From JBCCKC01 sp039182435 (GTDB taxonomy: Bacteria > Verrucomicrobiota > Verrucomicrobiia > Opitutales > Coraliomargaritaceae), in NCBI GenBank assembly GCA_039182435.1, contig JBCDCC010000022.1, positions 1 through 19,315 of the forward strand: 19,315 nucleotides of DNA. Direction: 5' to 3'. Position numbers and translations under genes: made by a program. Of this stretch, positions 7,459-17,445 are shown in pieces. The notes under the pieces were generated by a model. The model made no database searches, had not been told where the DNA came from, and worked only from the letters and a program-made list of their open reading frames with translations. How positions within the stretch are numbered: position 1 is the stretch's first letter; the number at the start of each line of letters is the position of its first letter.

Positions 7459-8457
7459 ATGACGTCGCACGCAAACTCTGTCATCATCACAGGAACAGGC
7501 TCCTATCTCCCAGAGCGAATTGTAACCAATGATGACATGGCGAAGATCGTCGATACCTCTGATGAATGGATCCGCACCCGCACCGGAATCCGCCAACGTC
7601 ATTTCGCCGCCGAGAACGAGAACACCAGCGATATGGCGGTGGAGGCTTCGCGCAAAGCACTCGAAAGCGCAGGCACCAGTCTATCGGAGATCGACCTGAT
7701 CATCGTCGCCACGATGACGCCAGACAGCCCCTTCCCTTCGACCGCCTGCCTCTTGCAAAGCAAGCTTGGACTGCCCAACGTCACCGCATTCGACATCCAA
7801 GCAGCTTGCTCCGGCTTCGTCTACGCGCTCAGCATCGCGAGCTCGATGCTCCAGTCGGGCAACTATCGCAAAGCCCTCGTCGTCGGTGCCGAGAAGACGA
7901 GCGGGATCCTCGATTTTGAAGATCGCACCACCTGCGTGCTCTTCGGCGATGGCGCAGGCGCCGCCGTGCTCAGTCCGAGCGGGCAACCGGACGTCGGCTT
8001 CCTTGCCAGCCTCGAAGGCTCCGATGGCGAAAACCCGAGCTTCCTCCATCAACCAGGTGGCGGCTCCGCGATTCCCGCCTCAGTTGAGTCCATCGAGGCG
8101 CGTCAGCACTTCCTCAAAATGAACGGCAAAGAGATTTTCAAACAAGCCGTCCGTGTCATGGGCCAAGCCAGCACCGACATCCTTGAGCGTTGCGGCTACA
8201 CCTCGGAGCAACTCAGCTTAGTCATCCCGCACCAAGCGAACATGCGCATCATCGATAGCATGGCCAAACGCTTGGAGATCCCGATCGAAAAATTTCACAA
8301 CAATCTGGACCGGGTCGGCAACACTTCCGGAGCCTCGATCGGCATCGCTCTCGATGAAGCAATTCGCGGTGGACGTATCCAATCAGGTGATCTAGTTATG
8401 TTCGTAGCCTTTGGGGCGGGCTTGACGTGGGGCGCGTCCCTGTTCAAATGGCAATAA
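7459..8457 (+). CDS. fabH: Beta-ketoacyl-ACP synthase III FabH
   Basis: FabH starts fatty acid synthesis by condensing acetyl-CoA with malonyl-ACP in the cytoplasm. The 332-residue product has the family's normal length and its full triad: Cys117 in DIQAACSGFVYAL, His258 in IPHQANMRIID, and Asn288 in RVGNTSGASIG. The N-terminal SYLPERIVTNDD and WIRTRTGIRQR stretches are typical of KAS III. It follows plsX directly and lies 3 bp before the bamD-like gene, so it is part of the same transcription unit. ATG 7459 is the family start; no Shine-Dalgarno is evident. Confidence 0.97.
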   Translation: MTSHANSVIITGTGSYLPERIVTNDDMAKIVDTSDEWIRTRTGIRQRHFAAENENTSDMAVEASRKALESAGTSLSEIDLIIVATMTPDSPFPSTACLLQSKLGLPNVTAFDIQAACSGFVYALSIASSMLQSGNYRKALVVGAEKTSGILDFEDRTTCVLFGDGAGAAVLSPSGQPDVGFLASLEGSDGENPSFLHQPGGGSAIPASVESIEARQHFLKMNGKEIFKQAVRVMGQASTDILERCGYTSEQLSLVIPHQANMRIIDSMAKRLEIPIEKFHNNLDRVGNTSGASIGIALDEAIRGGRIQSGDLVMFVAFGAGLTWGASLFKWQ

Positions 8458-8460
8458 TTC

Positions 8461-9495
8461 ATGCGCCGCATCTTCTTCCTCTCTCTCTTTCTCTGCACAA
8501 TCACCCTGCCGATCGCAGAGGCCCTGCCTCTTAATCCACTCGAGTGGTTCTCCAGCGATAAGGAGGAGCAAGAAGAGGACTTCGAATTTATCAATGTCGC
8601 CTCCGATGCAGATGAAGCCGCGGCCGATGCATTAATGACCCGCGCCATGGAGCGCTACCGTGCCGGCAAGCTCTCCTCCGCAAACCGTCTTTTCAAGAAG
8701 ATCGGCAAAAAATACCCGCTCTCCTCCGCTGCGGGTGAGGCCAACTTCCTGCGAGGCCGCATTTTCATGACGAAGGAGCGCTGGAAGAAAGCCTTTAACT
8801 CATTTCAGAGAGTCGTCATCGCCAGCCCGAACTTTGAGGAATTCGACAGTGTGATCGTCTCACAATTCGACTGCGCCACCGCCCTGATGGAAGGCGCTCG
8901 CGGCAAAATACTCTGGGTCATCCCCGGCTTCAAAGAATACAGCGAAGCGGTCTACCAGTTCGAAGTTATCGTCAACAACGCCCCCTATAGTGACTACGCC
9001 CCCCTCTCCCTGATGAACGTGGCACTGATCGCACAAGAGCAGGGCAAGGAAGAGATCGCGATCAACGCACTCGACCGTATGATTAATTTCTACCCGCAGA
9101 GCATGCTCGCCTCGGACGCCTATTATAATCTGGCCCAGACTTACTCCAGCCTCGTGCGCGGCGTCGAATACGACCACGGCTCCACCCGTCAGGCAATCAG
9201 TTACTACGAGGACTTTCTAATCCTTTTTCCAGAGAGTCAGTATCTCGGCGAAGTCGAGGCGAACCTTGAAAGCATGGAAAACCTCCTCGCCAGCAGCCGC
9301 CTCACTTTAGGCGATTTCTACTATCTCTATCGGAGCAATAACACCGCCGCACTCGTCTTCTATAACGAGACGATCACGATCGCACCGGAATCAGAAGCTG
9401 CGGACGACGCCCGCGACCGTATCGCCGATATCGAAGCAGGCGTGCGCCCAACCACTGGCTCCAGCATCGCCCGCAAGCTTCTCTTTGTGAAATAA
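8461..9495 (+). CDS. BamD-like TPR protein, outer-membrane assembly
   Basis: A 344-residue exported protein with TPR-like repeats in the BamD/YfiO style. In the family, BamD is the lipoprotein partner of BamA in inserting beta-barrel proteins into the outer membrane. The N-terminus (MRRIFFLSLFLCTITLPIAEA) is a signal peptide, with a plausible signal peptidase I site after AEA at residue 21. The only early cysteine (residue 12) sits inside the hydrophobic core and does not form a lipobox, so the protein may not be lipidated. Repeats: AMERYRAGKLSSANRLFKKI with KKYPLSS, a second unit with KKAFNSFQRVVIASP, then YQFEVIVNNAPYSDYAPLSL, NALDRMINFYPQSMLASDAY, and YYEDFLILFPESQY. This run of helical pairs ending in YP or FP is the BamD hallmark. 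It is longer than E. coli BamD (about 245). It lies 3 bp after fabH and 24 bp before the lptE-like gene. Confidence 0.75.
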   Translation: MRRIFFLSLFLCTITLPIAEALPLNPLEWFSSDKEEQEEDFEFINVASDADEAAADALMTRAMERYRAGKLSSANRLFKKIGKKYPLSSAAGEANFLRGRIFMTKERWKKAFNSFQRVVIASPNFEEFDSVIVSQFDCATALMEGARGKILWVIPGFKEYSEAVYQFEVIVNNAPYSDYAPLSLMNVALIAQEQGKEEIAINALDRMINFYPQSMLASDAYYNLAQTYSSLVRGVEYDHGSTRQAISYYEDFLILFPESQYLGEVEANLESMENLLASSRLTLGDFYYLYRSNNTAALVFYNETITIAPESEAADDARDRIADIEAGVRPTTGSSIARKLLFVK

Positions 9496-9519
9496 TCTCT
9501 CTTGCCGACCCAAGCCGCC

Positions 9520-10086
9520 ATGCGAAAGACCCTTCCCCAAAGCCCCATCGCCTACCTCGCATTGTGCCTGAGCGCCCTCGCCCTTTTGCTCACAAGCGGC
9601 TGCCGTTCCTATCAACTGGGCCACGCCGGCGAGCTCCCCTACGACAGTATCTTCGTGAAGCCTGCCCAGAATAATAGCTACGCCCCACAAGCGCAGGCCC
9701 TACTCAGCAGCGATCTCCGCCAAAAAATTCTCCGTGACACTCGAGTCAAACTCGTCGCCACAGAGGCCAATGCCGACGTAATCCTCTATATTGACATCGT
9801 CGATTACGATCGTCGCCCGACCGCCCGCTCTGAGGCTGACACCGTCGTAGCACGCGACTTCGACCTCACGCTAACCGCACGTTGCTCCCTCTACGATCAG
9901 GAGAACGGCCGCTACCTTTTTCAAAACCGCGAAGTCTCCCAGCGGACAAATGCCTACACCGAGAATCCCTACGCCCAGACTCTCGCCGAGCAACAAGGCT
10001 TTCTTCAGTCCGAGTATAACGCCATGCCCCTTCTCACACGCGATCTTGCCCAAAAGATCGCCGATGAAGTGCTCCGCACTTGGTAG
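9520..10086 (+). CDS. LptE-like outer-membrane lipoprotein
   Basis: A 188-residue putative lipoprotein from ATG 9520. The signal peptide has a hydrophobic core (YLALCLSALALLL) followed by TSGC, with the lipidated cysteine at residue 28. The mature part begins YQLG and contains PYDSIFVKPAQNNSYAPQAQ, LRQKILRDTRVKLV, ADVILYIDIVDYDR, LTARCSLYD and a C-terminal helix with LAQKIADEVLRTW. This order matches the LptE/RlpB-like family, which plugs LptD in the LPS export translocon of the outer membrane. The fit rests on pattern and on the neighbouring bamD-like gene, not on catalytic residues. A TTG at 9502 would add six residues; I prefer the ATG. It ends the rpmF-to-lptE run and faces hisI across 36 bp. 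Confidence 0.75.
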   Translation: MRKTLPQSPIAYLALCLSALALLLTSGCRSYQLGHAGELPYDSIFVKPAQNNSYAPQAQALLSSDLRQKILRDTRVKLVATEANADVILYIDIVDYDRRPTARSEADTVVARDFDLTLTARCSLYDQENGRYLFQNREVSQRTNAYTENPYAQTLAEQQGFLQSEYNAMPLLTRDLAQKIADEVLRTW

Positions 10087-10122
10087 AGGTATTCGAGGAG
10101 AGGGTTCGGATTCCAAAGCGCC

Positions 10123-10542
10123 CTAGGCTGGCTTGACTGGCTCAAGCGAGCCATCCGCCTTCAACCGGCGATAATAGCACCCAGAACGGGCCACACCACT
10201 GGCATCCTTCGTGTGACAGGCACCCTTGCCCGCCGGAGTCACCAAGTAGAGCATCGAATTTTGCTCACAATTGACGCGCACCTCTTCCAATTTGAGGTAG
10301 TCGCCACTCGTCTTCCCTTTGATCCAGAGTTCATTGCGGCTCGTGCTCCAAAAAGTCGCCATACCACACTCACGCGCCGTATCCAGCGCTAGTTGGTTCG
10401 CATAACCCACGATCAGGACCTCGCCTGTCGTCGCATCCTGCGCGATCGCTGGTAGCACATCCGCCTCACAGCTCGCCACCTTGCGCAGCTTTGTAAAATC
10501 TAGATTGAGGACGTTACCCTCTTCTAACTCTTCGTGTGTCAT
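10123..10542 (-). CDS. hisI: Phosphoribosyl-AMP cyclohydrolase HisI
   Basis: HisI opens the purine ring of phosphoribosyl-AMP, the third step of histidine synthesis. The 139-residue protein from ATG 10542 (MTHEELEEGNVLNLDF) has EVLIVGYANQLAL, FWSTSRNELWIKGKTSGDYL, and the zinc/metal ligands Cys92 (VRVNCEQNS), Cys109 (GKGACHTKDA) and Cys122 (SGCYYRRL). The gap between the last two cysteines is 12 residues, longer than in many short HisI proteins. It is a stand-alone cyclohydrolase, without the HisE domain. Starts at 10563 or 10566 would add seven or eight residues; none has a clear ribosome-binding site. No other his gene is in view. It is divergent from transketolase. Confidence 0.95.
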   Translation of the reverse strand: MTHEELEEGNVLNLDFTKLRKVASCEADVLPAIAQDATTGEVLIVGYANQLALDTARECGMATFWSTSRNELWIKGKTSGDYLKLEEVRVNCEQNSMLYLVTPAGKGACHTKDASGVARSGCYYRRLKADGSLEPVKPA

Positions 10543-10695
10543 GGCCCCGTTATCGCCCAGCATCATGACGAGTCGAGGATTGTTTGTTTCAATTAGACGA
10601 ATTCATAGCTCTAGGACGAAATTTCCTTTTCATTCATCCGCGGAACCTCATCTTTCAGCGGATTCGATTTACTTAAAGCGCCTTATAGACTGAAA

Positions 10696-10700
10696 AAGGA
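10696..10700 (+). promoter_or_regulatory. Ribosome-binding site of transketolase
   Basis: AAGGA lies 6 nt before ATG 10707. It is one of the few clear Shine-Dalgarno sequences in this window and fixes the tkt start. The rest of the 10543-10706 gap shows no convincing promoter for either divergent gene. Confidence 0.6.
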
Positions 10701-10706
10701 TACATC

Positions 10707-12692
<1,986 letters not shown>

Positions 12693-12720
12693 GCATCGAG
12701 TTTACATTTTTGCTCTTACC

Positions 12721-12751
12721 AAACCGCCTTTTTGACAAAGGGCGGTTTTTT
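12721..12751 (+). terminator. Intrinsic terminator of transketolase gene
   Basis: AAACCGCCTTTT (12721-12732) pairs with AAAGGGCGGTTT (12737-12748) around the loop TGAC. The stem is 12 bp with one T-G pair, and a run of six T ends at 12751. It begins 28 bp after the tkt stop. This is a textbook Rho-independent terminator and separates tkt from the following secreted dehydrogenase gene. Confidence 0.92.
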
Positions 12752-12868
12752 GTTCAAGGAATGAGCCTATCCGTCGAGAGATCCTAAATGATGCTTCTTC
12801 CGGCACATGATTTGCAGCTTGATAATAGCGTCAGTTGCCTTCGGTCAAGGGCCCTTACAACTAATAAA

Positions 12869-15800
12869 ATGCGGCAGAATCGTCTAACGTCAAAAGGCGC
12901 ACACACCAGTGTAGCTTTCTTCGGGCTTATCTCAAGTCTATCTGGAGGCCAGCTGCCCGAGACCAGCCCCTACATTGAAACGGCAGGCTACGTCGAAGGA
13001 GAGGCAGAAAATTACCACTCGAAAATTGATGGGACCAGCGCAGCTTGGGTCGAAATCGATGCGACTGCCAGCGGAACCATACTCAATGCACAAAACGATG
13101 CCTACGTGCAGGCGTTGCCCAATATTGGCTCGAATGGAAATTGGGAAACGGGCGCATCGATCGACTATAAAATCGAAATCAACACCCCTGGCACCTATCG
13201 GCTCTCTATGCGCTGGGAAAGCAATGAAAGTAGTGGCAACGATTCTCTCTTTGCTGGCATATTGGAACTAGCGGATGGTGTCGGCAGCGGTCAAGCGGAT
13301 TGGTATGAGGATTCGTCTCACTATTCGGACGATTTTGATTCGATCGGTTGGGATAATTATGGTGGTGCCGAGGAAAATCTGGGGACGGCTTCTCAAGATG
13401 ATATGCTCTTCGACTTCAACAATCCCGGCACTTATACACTGCGAATTGTGATGAGAGAAGACGGCGTCGCTGTCGATGCCTGGAAACTTGATTTCGTAAA
13501 AGGCATACCCAGACTGATCGACGACACTTATTCGCTCCGCTGGAGCCAGGCAGCTAGAATCAACGTTCTTAAAAACGACACAGGGGATCTCAACACAGCA
13601 TCTTTAGAGATCGTGACTCAACCCGATGAAGGAACCGTCGAGATCCAGTCGGATGGTTCGATCTACTATAATCACACAGGCGATGCTGTCGCCAGCGATA
13701 GTTTTAGCTACCGGATTCAAGAGTTAGGAACAGGCATGCTTTTAACGCCCGCCACTGTTACTATGAATTTCAGCACGCTTTCAAGGTTGAGCGCGAATTA
13801 CACTCAGATACCAGATTCCCCACCCACGACAGCGTATGATCTGATCGAACCTTTTCCCAATAACTCTTTTTCCTACAGCCATGCATTCGACACGGTGCCC
13901 GGAGATGCCGATAAGCTATTTATCGCGGAAGGCGAAGGAATGGTCTGGCTCATACCGGATGTGAACGCAGCCATACCCCAGAAACTGGAATATCTCGATC
14001 TTACGGGGAGCGTGCTTCATGATAACAATGAATTTGCCATGAAGGGTCTCGCAGTTCACCCCGACTACACGAACAACGGATATATTTACGTCACGTATAA
14101 TACCGGCACCTCCACTACCGTCGGCCCATGGGGATCCAGGCTCTCACGCTTCACACGGGACTCGCTTGACCCAAATAAGGCCGATCCGACAAGTGAGCTT
14201 ATCTTAATTGATCAACTGACAGAAGGTAAGGGACACAACATCGACAGCTGTAAATTCGGTCCGGATGGCTATCTCTATGTCGGCCTGGGCGATGAAGGGA
14301 GCCAGTCCGACGCATACGAAAACGGACAGAAAATCGACAAGGACATCTGGTCGACAATCATTCGTATCGATGTGGATAAACTTTCCGGGAATTTAGAACC
14401 GAATCCGAATTCCGCCATACCGGTCGATGCCCAAACTGGTCTCGCCCACTTCTCGATACCGTTCGATAACCCATTTATCGGGGCAACCAGCTTTAATGGG
14501 CAAAGCGTCAACCCAACAGAAGTGCGAACAGAAATGTATATCGTCGGTCTTCGTAATCCATGGCAGTTCGACTTCATCCCAAACTCCACCAGCTTGATCG
14601 TGGGAGATGTGGGACGTTTCCAGTGGGAAGAACTCTCGATCATTCCCAAAGGCGGCAACGGTGGCTGGCCATGGAAAGAAGGACTAGAACCCGGCATCCG
14701 AACAGGCGAACTTATCAACGGCGCAGCCGAAGCAGATGCCACGCTGACCGACCCGATCATAGCTTACTCACACTCAGTTGGATCCTCCATTACTGGCGGT
14801 CTTATTTACACAGGAGACAACTATCCCGAGTTGAAGGACAAATACATCTTCGCAGATTATGTCTCCGGTAGTATCTGGGCGATTGATCCGAACGACCCCA
14901 ATCCAACCACCCAATTTATAACCGCCGAGGGTGCCATCGTTGGTTTCACTATAGACCCTGTAAACAATGATATCCTTCTACTAGACCGGGGCAGCGTCGG
15001 AGGCTCTCCATCCCCTGGACGTATACTGAAACTACAACTAGGCCTCACAGGCGACGAAGACGCCTTCCCTGTTCGCTTAAGCGAGACAAATTTCTTTGCC
15101 GACTTAGCGACCCTGTCACCCAATCCGGGCGCACATTTTTATACTCCAAACCTCCGCTTCTGGTCGGATCACGCAGATAAAAAACGATGGTTCGTCATCC
15201 CGAGTAGCACTGATACTATGGACTACGCTAAGAATGGCGCATGGTCATTCCCCGATGGTATGATCTGGGTAAAGCACTTCGACTTGGAGATGGAAAGGGG
15301 CAATACGTCGACAAGTCGTCGAATAGAAACACGATTCTTAGTGAAAAATAGCACAGGTGCATTTGGCGTTAGCTATATTTGGAATGAAGAACAAACAGAA
15401 GCCTATCTCGCTCCAGAGAACGGCGAAGATATCGACTTCGAAATCATCGAAGATGGCATCACAAGAACCCAGACCTGGCACATCCCTTCGCAAAACGAAT
15501 GTCTCACCTGTCACACGCCCCAAGCGGGGCATGCACTCTCTTTCAACACATCCCAACTTAATCGAGACGGCGCAATTGAGGACAGTTCTGGAAACTTCAT
15601 CAGCTTACTCAGCGACCTGGGCTATCTAGAAGGTATGACGGACGAGCCGGAAGAACTCCCGTTCCACGTAAGGCCCGACCAAATTGAATACTCGCTCGAA
15701 TCACGCGTGCGCTCCTACTTGGCTGTCAACTGTGCCTACTGCCACCAGGACGGAGGCACCGCACCCAATTCCTGGGATGGCCGCCTTGAACTCCTACTGA

Positions 15801-16393
15801 GCGAGACTGGCTTGGTAAACGGCGAAACCGTCGATGAGCCCGCAGATCCGAGCTTCCGTCTACTCAAACCCGGAGACACCTCCAAGTCAGTCATCTGGCA
15901 CCGGATGGGCCAGACCGCTGGCTACTCAAGGATGCCGCCGACTGGCAGTAATGAGCTCGACCAAGAAGCGATCGACCTCGTCGCCGGCTGGATTAACAGT
16001 CAATTACCGCAGCGCTTGAATTACGATGAGTGGAGAACACTTCACTTTGGCAACACCGTAGACCCGGCGGGAGAGCCTTCCGAAAATGGAGACCTCGACG
16101 CTCAAGATAACGAAGCCGAATTCCTCTGGCAGACCGATCCGGCGATCTATACGACCACCCCATTGCCAGCCATCGACGTGAACGGCGCCATTATCAGCGT
16201 CACAAGACCCGGATTGCTCGGCCGTAATATCCTAATTGAAACTTCCAGTGATCTCGGCCAAACGGATCCTTGGAAGCGTTGGGACGTCACCGGAAACGAA
16301 GACATCCCTCTCGCTGACGGGACCGAGATCGACGTAACCGGGACCCTCGGCGGCGACCAGGCCTTCTTCCGCTACCGGATCGAAGAAGAGTAG
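12869..16393 (+). CDS. Secreted PQQ-type sugar dehydrogenase fused to diheme cytochrome c
   Basis: A large (about 1174-residue) exported protein with several modules. From ATG 12869: a short basic segment and hydrophobic core (SVAFFGLISSLSGG), a probable signal peptide; a beta-sandwich domain like a CBM6/CBM35 carbohydrate-binding module (about 43-212; GEAENYHS, NTPGTYRLSMRW, DAWKLDFVKG); a cadherin/Ig-like domain (about 215-303; VLKNDTG, DSFSYRI); a six-bladed propeller of the glucose/sorbosone dehydrogenase (PQQ) family (about 333-723; KGHNIDSCKFGPDGYLYVGL, VGLRNPWQFDF, GGNGGWPW); then a diheme cytochrome region with CLTCH at 878-882, CAYCH at 955-959 and a possible axial Met in SRMPP. The C-terminus has WRTLHFGNT and an Asp-rich stretch. 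Likely sugar or alcohol oxidation with electron transfer to the hemes; substrate unknown. ATG 12788 would add 27 residues before the signal sequence and is an alternative. Confidence 0.85.
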   Translation: MRQNRLTSKGAHTSVAFFGLISSLSGGQLPETSPYIETAGYVEGEAENYHSKIDGTSAAWVEIDATASGTILNAQNDAYVQALPNIGSNGNWETGASIDYKIEINTPGTYRLSMRWESNESSGNDSLFAGILELADGVGSGQADWYEDSSHYSDDFDSIGWDNYGGAEENLGTASQDDMLFDFNNPGTYTLRIVMREDGVAVDAWKLDFVKGIPRLIDDTYSLRWSQAARINVLKNDTGDLNTASLEIVTQPDEGTVEIQSDGSIYYNHTGDAVASDSFSYRIQELGTGMLLTPATVTMNFSTLSRLSANYTQIPDSPPTTAYDLIEPFPNNSFSYSHAFDTVPGDADKLFIAEGEGMVWLIPDVNAAIPQKLEYLDLTGSVLHDNNEFAMKGLAVHPDYTNNGYIYVTYNTGTSTTVGPWGSRLSRFTRDSLDPNKADPTSELILIDQLTEGKGHNIDSCKFGPDGYLYVGLGDEGSQSDAYENGQKIDKDIWSTIIRIDVDKLSGNLEPNPNSAIPVDAQTGLAHFSIPFDNPFIGATSFNGQSVNPTEVRTEMYIVGLRNPWQFDFIPNSTSLIVGDVGRFQWEELSIIPKGGNGGWPWKEGLEPGIRTGELINGAAEADATLTDPIIAYSHSVGSSITGGLIYTGDNYPELKDKYIFADYVSGSIWAIDPNDPNPTTQFITAEGAIVGFTIDPVNNDILLLDRGSVGGSPSPGRILKLQLGLTGDEDAFPVRLSETNFFADLATLSPNPGAHFYTPNLRFWSDHADKKRWFVIPSSTDTMDYAKNGAWSFPDGMIWVKHFDLEMERGNTSTSRRIETRFLVKNSTGAFGVSYIWNEEQTEAYLAPENGEDIDFEIIEDGITRTQTWHIPSQNECLTCHTPQAGHALSFNTSQLNRDGAIEDSSGNFISLLSDLGYLEGMTDEPEELPFHVRPDQIEYSLESRVRSYLAVNCAYCHQDGGTAPNSWDGRLELLLSETGLVNGETVDEPADPSFRLLKPGDTSKSVIWHRMGQTAGYSRMPPTGSNELDQEAIDLVAGWINSQLPQRLNYDEWRTLHFGNTVDPAGEPSENGDLDAQDNEAEFLWQTDPAIYTTTPLPAIDVNGAIISVTRPGLLGRNILIETSSDLGQTDPWKRWDVTGNEDIPLADGTEIDVTGTLGGDQAFFRYRIEEE

Positions 16394-16459
16394 ACTGGAG
16401 AAATCCTATTCGTGGTTGAACCGCCTGCGATCAGGGTTCATAGTTTATCGTTTAAAGTT

Positions 16460-17443
16460 ATGGCTACACCTACGCTCAACTACGAACCGATGGTCTTCTC
16501 CCCGCGCACTGAGGAAGCCCCACTCTCAGCAATTCAAGAGGAAGTGCTCGCACTGAAAAAGGAGCGCAACGCCGTCATTCTCGCCCACAACTATCAGGTC
16601 GATGAGATCCAGCGCGTCGCCGATTACGTGGGCGACTCCCTCGGCCTCGCTTACCGCGCCGAAGAAGCGGACGTGGATTGCATCGTCTTTTGCGGCGTTC
16701 ACTTCATGGCCGAAACCGCCAAAATCGTGAACCCCAATAAGGTCGTGCTCCTCCCCGATCTGGATGCCGGTTGCTCGCTTTCCGATTCCTGCCCCGCCGA
16801 GAAACTCGCCGCCTACAAAGAAGCCAACCCGAATGTCTACGTCGTCGCTTACATCAACTGCTCCGCCGCCGTCAAGGCGATCTCCGACGTCATCTGCACC
16901 AGTGGCAACGCCATGAAAATCGTCGACCAAGTCCCCACCGACCGCGAGATCCTCTTCGTGCCGGATCAAAACCTTGGCCAATGGGTCTCCAAGCAGAGCG
17001 GCCGTTCGATGAAGCTCTGGCCCGGCTCCTGTTACGCGCACGTCCTCTTTACCCAACAAGCCATCGAGCGCCTCAAGCTCGAATTCCCCGGCGCCCTCGT
17101 CGTCGCCCACCCGGAGTGCGTCGAAACCGTCCGCGACAACGCCGACATCGTCTGCAGCACCGAGAAAATGGTTGGCTTCTGCAAAGACAGCGACGCTCAG
17201 CACTTCATCCTCGTCACCGAGATGGGCATGATCCACCGCCTCCAGCGTGAAGTGCCCGAGAAGACCTTCATCGCCGGCCCGACCGACAGCTGCGCCTGCA
17301 ACGAGTGCCGCTTCATGAAGATGAATACGATCGAGAAACTCCGCGACTGCCTCCGCGACATGAGCCCACAAATCGAGATGCCCGAAGACGTCCGTCAAAA
17401 GGCCTATCTACCGATCAAGCGCATGTTGGAATGGAGTAAATAA
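16460..17443 (+). CDS. nadA: Quinolinate synthase NadA
   Basis: NadA condenses iminoaspartate with dihydroxyacetone phosphate to quinolinate in de novo NAD synthesis, using a 4Fe-4S cluster. The 327-residue product from ATG 16460 (MATPTLNYEP) has the conserved ILAHNYQVDEIQRVADYVGD, FCGVHFMAETAKI, LPDLDAGCSLSDSC (Cys105 as first cluster ligand), YINCSAAVKA, FVPDQNLGQW, HPEC (Cys220) and a C-terminal CxCxxC group (278-283), which should supply the third ligand. A GTG at 16412 with GGAG upstream would add 16 residues that look non-homologous. The stop at 17441-17443 is 2 bp before the next start. No nadB or nadC is in view. Confidence 0.96.
   Translation: MATPTLNYEPMVFSPRTEEAPLSAIQEEVLALKKERNAVILAHNYQVDEIQRVADYVGDSLGLAYRAEEADVDCIVFCGVHFMAETAKIVNPNKVVLLPDLDAGCSLSDSCPAEKLAAYKEANPNVYVVAYINCSAAVKAISDVICTSGNAMKIVDQVPTDREILFVPDQNLGQWVSKQSGRSMKLWPGSCYAHVLFTQQAIERLKLEFPGALVVAHPECVETVRDNADIVCSTEKMVGFCKDSDAQHFILVTEMGMIHRLQREVPEKTFIAGPTDSCACNECRFMKMNTIEKLRDCLRDMSPQIEMPEDVRQKAYLPIKRMLEWSK
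17433..17436 (+). promoter_or_regulatory. Ribosome-binding site of MFS gene inside nadA end
   Basis: GGAG, within the last codons of nadA, lies 9 nt before the GTG at 17446. It supports this non-ATG start and suggests translational coupling of nadA and the transporter gene. Confidence 0.5.
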
Positions 17444-17445
17444 GC

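Noticed and set aside
9502..9519. TTG start adding six residues to the LptE-like protein
   Set aside because: The ATG at 9520 gives a normal lipoprotein signal peptide with a basic N-terminus (MRK).
16526..17398. 290-codon minus-strand frame across nadA
   Set aside because: Antisense of a fully motif-supported NadA; the G/D/V/H-rich translation is typical of an antisense shadow in C-rich third-position genes.
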